A DNA stretch of 64,000 bases from the NCBI RefSeq assembly GCF_000014045.1, contig NC_008209.1:705001-769000 (forward strand), written 5' to 3'. The translations under genes were made by a program, and so were the position numbers. This document shows positions 41,242-52,045 of this stretch, piece by piece. Below the pieces are notes generated by a model, which was given only the letters and a program-made list of their open reading frames with translations, did not search any database and was not told the origin of the DNA. The stretch comes from Roseobacter denitrificans OCh 114. Its GTDB lineage: Bacteria > Pseudomonadota > Alphaproteobacteria > Rhodobacterales > Rhodobacteraceae. Positions within the stretch are counted from its first letter, which is position 1, and each line of letters starts with the position of its first letter.

Positions 41242-42189
41242 TTAGTGAATACGGGTGGTCACATCGCGGAACACGTCTTCTAGGCGCGGGCGATAGATGC
41301 CAACATCCTCAACGGGCAGATCCGCCGATTTCAGGCGTGTCTCGATCGCGTGCGTGTCCTCTGGCTTGTCATTGTAGCGCAGCAGTACGCGGGTCGAGCC
41401 ATTCATTCGCTCCATTACCTCAAGCTCTGCGCCCTCGGCCAGTGGCTTGATCTTCTCGATGACCGAGGCCTCTTCCGGCGAGCCAATGCGGATCTGGATG
41501 GCGCGCCCATCGTCTTTCGAGCCGACAAGATCGCGTGGTGTGGCGTCGGCGACGATTTTGCCGCTCGCGATGATGACGGCGCGGGAGCACACGGCCTCAA
41601 CCTCTTCGAGGATGTGGGTCGAGACGATGATGGATTTGTTGGGCGCGATCTCACGGATGAGGTTGCGCATTTCGTGCTTCTGGTTCGGGTCAAGGCCGTC
41701 TGTCGGCTCGTCGAGGATCAGCACGTCCGGATCGTGGATCAACGCCTGCGCGATGCCGACGCGTCGGCGGTAGCCCTTTGACAGCGCCTCGATGGGGCGC
41801 GACCAGACCTCCGTCAGGCGCACGCGCTCGGCCATTTCGGCAAGGCGGTTGGTCAGCTCGGCTTTGCGCAGGCCCCGCATCTTACCGACAAAGCTCAGAA
41901 AATCGGCAACAGGCATGTCGCCATAGGCGGGCGCGCCTTCCGGCAGGTAGCCCAGCTTGGCCTTTGCCGCCGCCGGATCGCGCCAGACATCGTGGCCGCC
42001 GACCTCAGCCGTGCCGGTGTCGGGCTCGAGAAACCCGGTGATCATTTTCATCGTGGTGGATTTACCCGCCCCGTTCGGACCTAGAAACCCGACAACCTCT
42101 CCCCGTGAAACGGACAGAGAAACATCGTCGACGGCGGTCATATCCCCGAAGCGCTTTTTCAGCCCGCGGGCTGCAACAAGCGTCGTCAT
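41242..42189 (-). CDS. ABC transporter ATP-binding protein (GldA-like)
   Basis: 315 residues from MTTLVAARGLKKRFG. Walker A GPNGAGKST (about 37-45), signature LSKGYRRRVGIAQAL (about 133-147), Walker B VLILDEPTDGLDP and H-loop VSTHI. The C-terminal 90 residues form the extra domain of the drug/gliding exporter branch. The start is chosen because the longer in-frame N-terminal extension has no homology. First gene of the operon gldA-gldF-gldG-DUF4340. Confidence 0.92.
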   Translation of the reverse strand: MTTLVAARGLKKRFGDMTAVDDVSLSVSRGEVVGFLGPNGAGKSTTMKMITGFLEPDTGTAEVGGHDVWRDPAAAKAKLGYLPEGAPAYGDMPVADFLSFVGKMRGLRKAELTNRLAEMAERVRLTEVWSRPIEALSKGYRRRVGIAQALIHDPDVLILDEPTDGLDPNQKHEMRNLIREIAPNKSIIVSTHILEEVEAVCSRAVIIASGKIVADATPRDLVGSKDDGRAIQIRIGSPEEASVIEKIKPLAEGAELEVMERMNGSTRVLLRYNDKPEDTHAIETRLKSADLPVEDVGIYRPRLEDVFRDVTTRIH

Positions 42190-42427
42190 TGGTCTTTGCC
42201 TCCAGTTCGGGCCGGCGTGCCCGGAACCGGCCACGCCAGCGGTTGAGATCAGACCGAACTTGGAGGTGCTCCCTGAAACACGGGGCCGCCTCTTCTGGAC
42301 GGTCTCGTGAGGTGGCGCAGGCAGGGCCCGCGTCACCCGTTTTTATCTGGTTGTGGCTATGCCCTCTCACCGTTTTTGGATCGAAAACGACTGGCGGGCT
42401 GGCCAGATATCGCGATGCGAACTCGAC

Positions 42428-44089
<1,662 letters not shown>

Positions 44090-44401
44090 TTATGCGGCTT
44101 TTGCGATTTCCGTGTCTTCGATGATGCCGAGGATGTCGCTCTCTTTCATGATCAGCATCTCCTCACCATCGAGGGTAATCTCGGTGCCCGACCACTTGCC
44201 GAACAGGATGTGGTCGCCTGCTTTCACCGCCATGTCGATTTGGTTGCCATGCGCGTCACGCGCACCTGGGCCAACCGCGATGACTTCACCGCGACCGGGC
44301 TTTTCCTTGGCAGTATCGGGGATAATCAACCCGCCGGCGGTCTTTTCGTCGCTGTCAACGCGGCGCACCAGAACGCGGTCGTGCAGAGGGGTAAACGTCA
44401 T
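44090..44401 (-). CDS. groES: co-chaperonin GroES
   Basis: 103 residues from ATG 44401, which has a strong GGAGGACC site upstream; a TTG six bases further upstream is less likely. [27 protein letters not shown] covers the N-terminal strand and mobile loop, and [11 protein letters not shown] the roof-side strand. Cotranscribed with groEL, under the CIRCE operator. Confidence 0.96.
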   Translation of the reverse strand: MTFTPLHDRVLVRRVDSDEKTAGGLIIPDTAKEKPGRGEVIAVGPGARDAHGNQIDMAVKAGDHILFGKWSGTEITLDGEEMLIMKESDILGIIEDTEIAKAA

Positions 44402-44434
44402 GTACAAAGGTCCTCCGTTAAAGTGTCAATGCCT

Positions 44435-44461
44435 TTGGCACTCACGTCGACAGAGTGCCAA
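44435..44461. promoter_or_regulatory. CIRCE operator (HrcA binding site)
   Basis: TTGGCACTC (44435-44443), 9-nt spacer, GAGTGCCAA (44453-44461): a perfect 9-bp inverted repeat 34 bp upstream of the groES start. CIRCE is the operator of the heat-shock repressor HrcA. This shows groESL here is under HrcA control. Confidence 0.96.
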
Positions 44462-44678
44462 CCAGACGTAGATCGTAAGCAGGCTTTGTGATTTCAAGAC
44501 GCTTTGGAAAAATTTTTAGTACATTAAAATCAATATTTTGCACATAATTGGCGCAGTGATGTCATGGCAGCGCTCAGTCAAGCTGCCTCGATACGCAGCG
44601 CCGCGTTCGTACGTGTCGCACATGTCAAGCCGCAGGGATGGCGTCGAAGGAGCCGTGTCTTTCGGCTCACATCGTGGC

Positions 44679-45440
44679 CTATGGGGCGGCCAATTGCGCG
44701 GCCACTTCACGGGTTTCACCGTCTCGCCAAACGGTCAGCGTGATCCGGTCTCCGGGTTCATAGCGATCTAGGATCGCGCCAAGGTCTGTGCCCGAAGTGA
44801 TGCGTCGGCCATCCACGCGTTGAATGACATCTCCCGGCACGATGCCGCCATTCGGGCTGCGTTCGGCCGGTCTGAGCCCCGCCACATCAGCGGGGCCACC
44901 ACGATCGACGGATAATATGACGGCCCCTTCGATGCCATTCCGGCGCGCCAACGTGTCAATGCGAGGGTCGAACCGGATACCAAGCACGGGCGGGCGATAC
45001 ACACCGGTCGCGATCAGCTGCGGCACAACCCGTTTTACCAGATCCACGGGAACGGCAAATCCAATCCCGGAGCTTGCGCCGGACGGGCTGAAGATCGCGG
45101 TATTCACGCCGATCAACCGGCCTGAACTGTCAAGAAGCGGCCCGCCGGAATTCCCGGGATTGATCGCCGCATCAGTCTGGATCAGCCCCTCGATCACCCC
45201 GTTCCCAATCGGGATATCGCGATCAAGCGCGGATACGATCCCCGTCGTCAGCGTCCAGTCGAGCCCAAAGGGGTTGCCGATCGCCAGAACGCTTTGACCG
45301 ACGCGCAGATCAGCGCTGTTGCCGTTTTCCAACGGTTGCGCAGACGTGCCATCAAGATCGACCCGGAGCACGGCGAGATCGAACTGCGGTGCTGTCCCGA
45401 CAAGTTGTGCAGGCAAGACGCGCCCGTCAGACAGGTGGAT
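44679..45440 (-). pseudogene. HtrA/DegP-type serine protease, N-terminally truncated
   Basis: The protease core is intact from the catalytic His (TNAHVIRG) through Asp (FDLAVLRV) to Ser (NPGNSGGPLL), followed by a PDZ domain (LGIRFDPRID...VPGDVIQRVDG) to the end. The signal peptide and first beta-strands (about 80-100 residues) are absent. Immediately upstream, in another frame, lies htpG sequence; the junction is near AAACGCACATG at about 45466-45480. Without export signal the protein, if made, would be cytosolic. The reading frame remains open to 45533, so a short chimeric N-terminus is possible. Confidence 0.82.
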
Positions 45441-45454
45441 ATCGGCACGCACGG

Positions 45455-45937
45455 CCCCTCGGATGACATGTGCGTTTGTTTGTAGAACTGGGCGTACTGG
45501 TCCTCGGTGATGTCTTTTGGTGCCTTCGTCCAAAGCGCTTGCGCCGGGTTGAGGGTCTCAACCGTGAGTATACCCGGAAAGCTGATATGTTCCGAACAGG
45601 TTTTGATCATCTGGCGGATGCGGGCGGTGTCAGCGAATTCCTTGCCGTCAGAGGACCCGACCCAGGCCTCGTCCTCACCGGCCTTGCGGGTCAGCACGTC
45701 AACCTGTGAAGCCACCATGAACGCCGAATGGAAGCTCAAGCCAAACTGGCCGATAAGGCCGCGGCTTGAATCGGTCAGCGCCGCATCGCGGAGCCTGTGA
45801 CAGGCGCCAGATGCGTTAGAGACAATCTCGCGTAAGAACACCTCGCGGTTGGAATAAAGCGACCCCGCGACAATCTGCAGAATCTGGCCTACTTCGGTCT
45901 GGAAAGAAAAGGTCTCTTTCTCAAGAACTTCGGTCAT
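45455..45937 (-). pseudogene. htpG: htpG (Hsp90) fragment with internal deletions, fused to htrA fragment
   Basis: Family sequence: MTEVLEKETFSFQTEVGQIL and SLYSNREVFLREIVSNAS at the start are typical HtpG. After ALTDSS about 55 residues of the ATP lid region are missing, resuming at RGLIGQFGLSFHSAF. After SSDGK another short gap is seen. NPAQALWTKAPKDITEDQYAQFYK follows, and then the htrA sequence begins out of frame. Intact HtpG has over 600 residues; about 450 C-terminal residues are gone. Clearly nonfunctional. Confidence 0.87.
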
Positions 45938-46006
45938 GCTTTCTCCTCCGGTTTCGTGCGTGGCGGTGATTTGGGGACCACGTGCGGGGCCTTCAACGGG
46001 CGTCGC

Positions 46007-46885
46007 TCACCCCCACGGACCGCCGCTTGACTGTGCCCGCGGTGCACGACGCACGGATGCACCGTTGAGTTTGCGCAGTTCCGCGATCCGCTTCTCTATG
46101 GGCGGATGCGTGGCAAAGAGGCTGTCGACGGCCTGCATGTGCAGCGGGTTGACGATGAACATATGTGCAGTGGCCGGGTTTCTTTCGGCGGCGATGTTGT
46201 CGATCCGGCCTGAAAGAACCCCTAGTTTGTTCAGTGCAGAGGCCAGCCATTCCGGGTTTCCGCAGATCGCGGCACCCTCCGCGTCCGCCTCGTATTCGCG
46301 CACCCGGCTGATCGCCATTTGCACCATCGCAGCCGCGAGGGGTGCCAGGATCATCATGGCGATCGTGCCGATCATCCCGAGCGGGCGGTCCCGCCCGCCG
46401 CCGAAGAAAACGGCGAAGTTGGCGAGCAGCGACACCGCGCCCGCCAGCGTAGCGGTGATCGTCATTGTGAGCGTGTCGCGGTTCTTGATATGCGCCAGCT
46501 CATGGGCCACGACGCCCGCGACCTCCTCCCGGCTCATATTGCGCAGGAGTCCGCGTGTGACGGCGACAGCAGCGTTTTCGGGGTTTCGCCCCGTGGCAAA
46601 AGCGTTGGGTTGCTCCGTCTCGATGATGTAGAGCGCCGGCATGGGCATCCCCGCCCGCCGTGCCATGCTTGACGTCATCTTCCAAAGCTCGGGTGCCGAT
46701 CTTTGATCCACGCGCCGTGCGCCATGCATCCGCAGCACAGCTTGGTCGGAATTCCAGTAGGCAAAAAAGTTCATGCCCGCCGCGATGACGAGCGCAATGA
46801 TGAGCCCCGCCTCACCGCCAAGCATAAGCCCGGCAACCCCCACAAAGGCGGTCATAGCAGCCATAAGCATGAAGGTGCGAACCAT
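46007..46885 (-). CDS. htpX: M48 membrane zinc metalloprotease HtpX
   Basis: 292 residues. Two N-terminal helices (about 5-45), the zinc motif HELAH at 128-132, two further helices (about 140-200), and the third ligand in EYEADAEGA (about 205-213). HtpX degrades misfolded membrane proteins and is heat-inducible in many bacteria. ATNPF-type segment [11 protein letters not shown] precedes the catalytic region as usual. Located with groESL and the remains of htpG/htrA. Confidence 0.95.
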   Translation of the reverse strand: MVRTFMLMAAMTAFVGVAGLMLGGEAGLIIALVIAAGMNFFAYWNSDQAVLRMHGARRVDQRSAPELWKMTSSMARRAGMPMPALYIIETEQPNAFATGRNPENAAVAVTRGLLRNMSREEVAGVVAHELAHIKNRDTLTMTITATLAGAVSLLANFAVFFGGGRDRPLGMIGTIAMMILAPLAAAMVQMAISRVREYEADAEGAAICGNPEWLASALNKLGVLSGRIDNIAAERNPATAHMFIVNPLHMQAVDSLFATHPPIEKRIAELRKLNGASVRRAPRAQSSGGPWG

Positions 46886-47136
46886 CCGTTTTCCTCCGCG
46901 TGTTTACGCCCCGAATATAGGCGTGGCCGATATCACCGACAATAAGCGTCCGAACTGCAATGAGTTTCTTCAATCGCATCCAATTTCAGTGAAACGTTGG
47001 CGAGATGAGATCGAAAAGATGGAACAAATGGGATAACTGTTCAGCTTGCCTTATTACGGGGCGCGCCAAAGGCAACGTACCTGTAGGAAAAAAACTCAAG
47101 AGAAATCAGTCCGGGCACTACCGCCATAACCAAGAA
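46886..47136. other. intergenic, no gene seen
   Basis: Short region upstream of htpX; probably its promoter on the left side. Confidence 0.4.
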
Positions 47137-47172
47137 ACAAAAGAGCCCGACGGTTTTGTCCGCCGGGCCCTC
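47137..47172 (-). terminator. intrinsic terminator for the 57-residue gene
   Basis: On the minus strand a stem formed by 47160-47172 (GAGGGCCCGGCGG) with 47143-47153 (CCGTCGGGCTC) and a 6-nt loop is followed by TTTTGTTTC. It ends transcription 20 bp after the small gene. Confidence 0.8.
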
Positions 47173-47191
47173 GACATCGGCGGCATGGCGT

Positions 47192-47365
47192 TTATTCGCC
47201 AGCCGGTGCCGCCTCTTCAACGGCTGGAGCCACGGCTTCTGTCGCGCCGGAGCCAAACCAGTCGAAATAGTATCCCGCGCCACCAAGAATGATCATCGCG
47301 GCGACGGCAACTGCGCCCCAGATATTCCAGTTGATCTGCTTTGGGAGCTTTTCAGTCAAAGCCAT
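47192..47365 (-). CDS. 57-residue single-pass membrane protein
   Basis: ATG 47365 to TAA 47192. The product starts MALTEKLPKQINWNIWG, has one membrane helix (about 18-37, AVAVAAMIILGGAGYYF) and an acidic Ala/Glu/Pro tail (EAVAPAVEEAAPAGE). A GGAGGACA ribosome site precedes the ATG and an intrinsic terminator follows, which supports a real gene. I do not recognise a family. It follows the EF-hand protein gene on the same strand by 45 bp, so the two are probably one operon. Confidence 0.72.
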   Translation of the reverse strand: MALTEKLPKQINWNIWGAVAVAAMIILGGAGYYFDWFGSGATEAVAPAVEEAAPAGE

Positions 47366-47409
47366 GTGCAGTGTCCTCCTGCTTCAGATTGACGTTTGTA
47401 CAACGCCGG

Positions 47410-47655
47410 TTACTCAGCGGGTTTTTCGATCAGACCAGCCTCAAGTGCGGCCGTCAGTTCGCCTTCATCGACGAATTCATCACCGCCCGTGTCGACCTCG
47501 GCAAAGGTCTCTTCAGTCAGATCGGGGTAAAGCTCCGCCATCTCGGTGAAAGAAATGAGGCTGTCGCCATCCGTGTCGACATCTGACACCGAAAAAGCGA
47601 AAGCGGGTGCCGCCAACAGAGCGGCAACGGTTGCTCCTACTGCTAAACGACGCAT
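47410..47655 (-). CDS. exported EF-hand calcium-binding protein
   Basis: 81 residues from MRRLAVGATVAALL with a signal peptide cleaved after AFAFS-region (about residue 20). A canonical EF-hand loop DVDTDGDSLISFTE is at about 25-38, and a second variant loop EVDTGGDEFVDEGE at about 53-66. A GGAGAT site precedes the ATG. Longer upstream frame lacks homology and was rejected. Likely a small periplasmic calcium-binding protein. Confidence 0.82.
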   Translation of the reverse strand: MRRLAVGATVAALLAAPAFAFSVSDVDTDGDSLISFTEMAELYPDLTEETFAEVDTGGDEFVDEGELTAALEAGLIEKPAE

Positions 47656-47764
47656 TTGCGTATCTCCTGTTTGAGTTATGGGAGGCCCATCCTCCCGCGC
47701 GCTGCAGAGATTTGTTGGGCCAAAAACGATTTCAAGAGGGCTGCCTGGCAATTTTTTTCTCTCC

Positions 47765-48160
47765 TGCGTTCCCGTGCTTATGCAACTCTGTCGCCATGTG
47801 GCCCGTGGCATTTGCGGGCATTGCAACAAAGCCCTGCTTGTCGCCCTCTGGCTGGCGGCTGTCGGTCAGCGGGCGCCAAATGACATTGACGGCGAAACCT
47901 AATTGAAGGGCAGCCGTGGCCGCAAAAAAGGTCTTGGGACCGAATGCCTCAATGAGCATGCCGCTCGCAACTGGACCAAGCGCCAAGCCGACATGACGAG
48001 GCCGATGTCTCCCGCCGACATGCCTTCACGACCACCACAGATGCCAAGCAAGGTACCTTGTCGTCCGTGTCCCAAGGTCAAAAGCGCAACTGCGGCAAGG
48101 GCTGGCGCGATGGCGACACTCACCGATGTCGAAACGGTTTCTCTTTGCATCTCATAAGTT
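47765..48160 (-). pseudogene. MFS transporter remnant (YcaD-like), middle deleted
   Basis: The N-terminal part (APALAAVALLTLGHGRQGTLLG... and SAGDIGLVMSAWR, about 48130-48000) matches the first two helices of YcaD-type MFS proteins. It is joined, with a frame change near 47985, to the last helices and tail (ALGPVASGMLIEAFGP..., FVAMPANATGHMATEL). About 250 residues between are missing. Confidence 0.7.
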
Positions 48161-48161
48161 T

Positions 48162-48728
48162 TCGCAGTTGGTCGTTTTGCTATTTTCGCGAGCGAAATGG
48201 GAAATGGCTGTTCGTTGGTCAAGAGATTGAAATGTCCGCCGCGCCTCCCCAAATCGCCACCGCTCAAGCCGGAGATAATCCCGATCGGGCCATTTGTACT
48301 GAACACGTGATGGAGGACATGGATAGCACAATCCGCAAAACGGCGTCCCGACCTTGACGTTGATGCTGAGGGCATCCCGATTTTCTCGGGACGCTTAAGT
48401 GAGTTGACACAATCACATTTGCATTTTGCAGCGCCCATCAAGTTGAACACAAAGCATCGAGTTTTTTTCGAGTGGCACAAGGACTATGTTTTTCAGCATT
48501 GAGTGATTAGCCCCCGGGATGATCTCAATTTGCATGGTCCGGGCTTTTGTCTTCTGGGGTCGGAACTGTCCTCGAAAGAACAAAGACCTGTCGTAACGAC
48601 CAGGCGTCAGTTTTCTGTGATGAGTCACTCAATTTGGCCTCTCAAATAGCCTAAGTTATTGATTTTCTATTAAAGTGAATCGCCAATATGGCCACTAGAA
48701 TTAGTTTTACTGTCCATTCACGTCGGAT
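48162..48728. other. non-coding or decayed sequence
   Basis: No supportable gene. An open minus-strand frame over 48180-48480 has no recognisable similarity. Confidence 0.4.
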
Positions 48729-48761
48729 AAAAAGAAACCGGCCAAAAAATGGGCCGGTTTC
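48729..48761 (-). terminator. intrinsic terminator after the TniQ-like gene
   Basis: Perfect 10-bp stem GAAACCGGCC (48734-48743) / GGCCGGTTTC (48752-48761). Read on the minus strand it is followed by TTTTTATCC. It lies about 60 bp after the stop at 48820. Confidence 0.85.
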
Positions 48762-48819
48762 AGGTTTGGGGCTTGCCATAAAGGGCTATGCTTCAATATC
48801 TGATCGCAAATAAAGTTTG

Positions 48820-50007
48820 CTAAATTTTGAAGGCATCGGAATGGGGTGAATGTTGTCCCTTGCGAGCTTTGCTGCAACCCAGTTGGCCTGAATACCTTGC
48901 TTTTTTGGCAAGTTCACCGAGAGATACATAGATGTCGAGAAAGCTGTAAACTTCTGCTTCTTCGACGACTTTCATAGGACGGCGACTTCGATGATGTTTA
49001 ACGTCTCGTGCTTTTAATTTTTGCGTATCGATGAGCATCTTCACTGTTGGTCCATTCACACACAGCGTCGCCGGAAGCATCTCTTTGGTAAAACCAGCCG
49101 CCGGTGCATCTTCTAAAGCGTCACGGGCATCTTCCAGATCGAAACGAAGTGCACGAAGCCCAGTTTCTGAGCTCACCCATTCTGTCTTTTTGAGCGCGCC
49201 CGATAGCAGTTTCGGTAGTAACTCTTCAAAGTTGCATATCGCGGCGTTGCATGTCGATCGTAATGTCAACATGCCGGCCGAAGCGGTGACAACCGGCCGG
49301 GATTTTTTCTGTAGTTGTGACATAAAGAGGTTGATCTCATCGGGATTAAAAAGTGGTGCAACCTTTGGTGTTTTATAAGCGGGTCTGATGAAATTACTTG
49401 CAACAAGCTTATCGAACATGTCGTGATGGATACTGTGTCTTCGGATGCATTCAATTCGACGAATGCACCTCAGGATGTCCGGAAGGACTGTATCGCCATC
49501 TTCAACGCGAAGTACCCTATTTTTTCCATTTCTTTTAACACCTAGGTCCAATGCTTCGAGCAATCGAAACATCCGCGAGGGAGATGCGCCATACTCTATT
49601 GAGGCAGAACTACAATTATGCCATTTCCGCTCTGGACAAAGACGACCACACAGCTCTTCATCTTTCCGCATGGCGTAATTTTGAAAGGCAAATTGGGTAA
49701 TTTCGTCAATGACTACCGTGAACCGGCTATCTTCGGATACTCTCACACACCATCTCGCAAACATTCCAAAGTCTGTGTAGAAGCCAGGATTGGGGCTTGC
49801 AGATCTCGCTTGTATCTCCGCCAACTCCATCCAAAGACCTTTCTTACCTCTGGATATGGCTCTGAAACCACGTTCACATGCATCGGAAAGTTGAGAAAAA
49901 CTGAGCTCAGCTTCTCGTTCGCCGGGACCAAACGAGAGGATGATGCCAAGGTTTTGGACGATTTGCATCGCTGCTTTCCGCGCTCTCAGCAGGCGAAACG
50001 GCGGCAT
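48820..50007 (-). CDS. TniQ-like protein, probably N-terminally truncated
   Basis: 395 residues. The layout resembles the C-terminal two thirds of TniQ-family proteins: LSFGPGEREAEL then ACERGFRAISRGKKGL (about 30-57), a segment ERKWHNCSSASIEYGASPSRMFRLL (about 130-155) like the DNA-binding RxLHSV...YGxxxxR motif, and two further helix-turn-helix repeats, the last with VKHHRSRRPMKVVEEAEVYSF. The same organisation, with a conserved VKHxRxRRPMK segment, occurs in the gene at 63.0-64.0 kb. The usual N-terminal zinc-finger part is missing; upstream at about 49990 the sequence switches to a tyrosine recombinase fragment, so an internal start (MQIVQNLG) may be used. Low-GC compared with its neighbours. 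Function in this state is unknown. Confidence 0.6.
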   Translation of the reverse strand: MPPFRLLRARKAAMQIVQNLGIILSFGPGEREAELSFSQLSDACERGFRAISRGKKGLWMELAEIQARSASPNPGFYTDFGMFARWCVRVSEDSRFTVVIDEITQFAFQNYAMRKDEELCGRLCPERKWHNCSSASIEYGASPSRMFRLLEALDLGVKRNGKNRVLRVEDGDTVLPDILRCIRRIECIRRHSIHHDMFDKLVASNFIRPAYKTPKVAPLFNPDEINLFMSQLQKKSRPVVTASAGMLTLRSTCNAAICNFEELLPKLLSGALKKTEWVSSETGLRALRFDLEDARDALEDAPAAGFTKEMLPATLCVNGPTVKMLIDTQKLKARDVKHHRSRRPMKVVEEAEVYSFLDIYVSLGELAKKARYSGQLGCSKARKGQHSPHSDAFKI

Positions 50008-50302
50008 AATGTTCGATCACGGCGGCGGCGTAGCGAAGCGACCACCCCATGTGATTTGCGATTTGATTTAGGCCCAAACCTGCCCGGAGAAGCCTTGTGG
50101 CTGCCGTGCCGCATGTATCTTGGAGCCTTAGAGTCGGATCGCTCAGCTTGTCGGCTATGCGGTCCCGGTATCGTGTGATGGCTCGGCTGGCTGATGTTGG
50201 CCGGAGCGGCTTCCCTCTGTCATTGACCAACAAAAAAAGCCGATCCGTAGGCGTTTCATCGATCAACTCCCGAAGCTCGGGCATCACTGGAATATGCGCC
50301 AC
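49990..50302 (-). pseudogene. tyrosine recombinase (phage-type integrase) C-terminal fragment
   Basis: The fragment begins HIPVMPELRELIDETP and contains TAATRLLRAGLGLNQIANHMGWS and IEHYAAVSP, the C-terminal catalytic region with the Tyr nucleophile. The conserved HDxRGT box reads QDTCGT, so both the His and the Arg are lost. The N-terminal half is absent. The frame runs on to 49907 but the sequence after about 49990 belongs to the TniQ-like gene. Confidence 0.8.
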
Positions 50303-50400
50303 ACGCCCACGTTTCTGAGTTCGGACGCGAAACCGATCAATGGTCTGCTGCCGGTTTCGTGGACACCGAGATAAGGTGTTTATGAAACTGGAGGATATAT

Positions 50401-50480
50401 ATGACGAGAAGGATGTTCAGCCGCGAGTTCAAGCAGGAAGCGTTGGAATTGGTGACGAAGCGTGGCGTGAGTGCGGCGCC
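50401..50480 (+). pseudogene. IS3-family orfA N-terminal fragment
   Basis: MTRRMFSREFKQEALELVTKRGVSAA is the N-terminal helix of IS3-family OrfA (given here as a position-limited relic; first residues MTRRMFSREFKQEALELV). A GGAGGATAT ribosome site precedes it. After 26 codons the sequence switches abruptly to IS110 transposase. Confidence 0.75.
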
Positions 50481-51187
50481 CGACCATGCGGTTCGTCGAG
50501 ATCAAGTCCGAAGATCAACAGGCAGTCCTTGCTATTCACCGGGCGCGGGATCTGGTCGTCCGACAACGCACTCAGATCGCAAACATGATCCGCAGCATTC
50601 TCCGAGAGTTTGGACATATCCTGCCAACGGGCATCGAGGCTGTGTCCAAGTTTGCCAGAGAGTACGGCACCGAAGACCAATTGGAGATGCCCGAGATTGC
50701 AGACGGCATTCTCGGCGTGATGCGCCACCAACTAAGTGGACTAAATACGCGGATCGATGGTCTGACCAAATTGATCGAACAGCACGCGTGGCTGGACAAT
50801 GATGCAAGACGCCTGATGCGTATGCCCGGAATTGGACCGATCACGGCCTCTGCTGTTGTTGCCACTATCGGTGATGCTCAGCAGTTCAAAACGGGTCGTG
50901 ATCTGGCCGCCTGGCTGATACCGCTCAACAAGTCCAGTGGCGGTAAAGAACGCCTCGGAAGGATCACCAAGAAGGGTGACCGATACATCCGAAAGCTACT
51001 GATTGTCTGAATGACATCACGAGCGCTGATGGCGAAGAATAAGCCTGAGAAAGCCGACACCTGGACTGCTAAACTACTGGACGAGAAACCCTTCCGGCTG
51101 GCGACTGTGGCAATGGCCAACAAATCCGCCCGGATCATCTGGGCGCTATTGACCAAACAAGAGGAATACCGGCAGCCGATCGTCTGA
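50481..51187 (+). pseudogene. IS110-family (IS1111 group) transposase, 5' truncated with nonsense codon
   Basis: The sequence FVEIKSEDQQAVLAIHRARDL and RQRTQIANMIRSILREFGH and, further on, MPGIGPITASAVVATIGDA and GGKERLGRITKKGDRYIR identify the C-terminal two thirds of a DEDD transposase of the IS110 family. The N-terminal catalytic DEDD part is missing. At 51008-51010 TGA interrupts LLIV*MTSRALMAKNKPEKAD, which continues in frame to TGA 51185-51187 (EEYRQPIV). A few residues (the usual GLTP) are also deleted at AAWLIPLNKSS. Confidence 0.85.
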
Positions 51188-51765
51188 TCCTGCTACGAGA
51201 TGCAAGACGCATGAAGTGATGATGCGAAACGAAGTCAACCAAGAGTAAGGACACTCCGTCGAACGGCATGGCCTAAGAGGTCGTTTAGCCGATAGGAACC
51301 TCACTTGCGGAACTCATCAAGGCCAGTGGCAACTGCCGCGCAAACAGGCCGGACACACGACTGTACTGACAGACCATCGCAATCACAGAAATCTCTTGCA
51401 ATGCAGGAGCCATCCACACATGCCGTTCAGCCTGAGACTCTCATCCTACGGTGCGGCCCGTCGGACCGGTCATTCGCTGCGCATGCAAAATTCCGTTGCA
51501 AGCGAGCTCACAGTATGCGGGACGAAGCGGACGCGTGCAAGCGCGGCTATTGCTGACGCAGCCTTTCTTCGCGACTGAGGCAACCAAATCGCTGCTGTGC
51601 AGCGCATGTCACCAGACCTGCCGTTCGAGTAGGGCTTTCTCACCCAAACCGAACCTAAGTTTTCGCCGCAACCAGTTTAATCAAGAAAGACGCGGACTGA
51701 GGGGCCAATCAACCTTATATGCACACAGCCTTGCTTCTTGCAAAGTGCCACTCTCTCGCCCTCTA
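51188..51765. other. presumed IS110 3' non-coding end and intergenic sequence
   Basis: No gene seen. IS1111-group elements carry their guide (bridge/seek) RNA in the non-coding end after the transposase, so the first 100-200 bp could include a relic of that RNA. I could not define its structure or the element boundary. Confidence 0.35.
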
Positions 51766-52035
51766 TCACGCACCTGACGTTACAACGAACCGATGCAGGA
51801 TACGTCGTACTATAGGTGCGATAACGAGGACTGTAGGAAATGCAATGGCCCAGGATGATAGCCATGCGGATAGCCAACTCATTACAAAACCTGGTGCGAA
51901 GCCGACTGCCAGAAATGTTGCCACGCCAGAAATCAGAAGCGACATGAAGCAGGACAAAAGAAAGCCGAAGGCGATATGCTCAAGTTTGCGTGGGATGAAA
52001 GGGCGCATAAATAGGCCTCCGTATGATTTTGTCAT
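51766..52035 (-). CDS. DUF2798 membrane protein
   Basis: 89 residues, two membrane helices. FIPRKLEHIAFGFLLSCFMSLLISGVATF and FVMSWLSAWLSSWAIAFPTVLVIAPIVRRI follow the DUF2798 layout. Function unknown. It lies 10 bp after sulP on the same strand, the distal gene of the sulfur operon. ATG 52035 chosen; an internal Met at residue 10 (MRPFIPRK) is equally possible. Confidence 0.8.
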   Translation of the reverse strand: MTKSYGGLFMRPFIPRKLEHIAFGFLLSCFMSLLISGVATFLAVGFAPGFVMSWLSAWLSSWAIAFPTVLVIAPIVRRILHRFVVTSGA

Positions 52036-52045
52036 GTGCTGAGAT

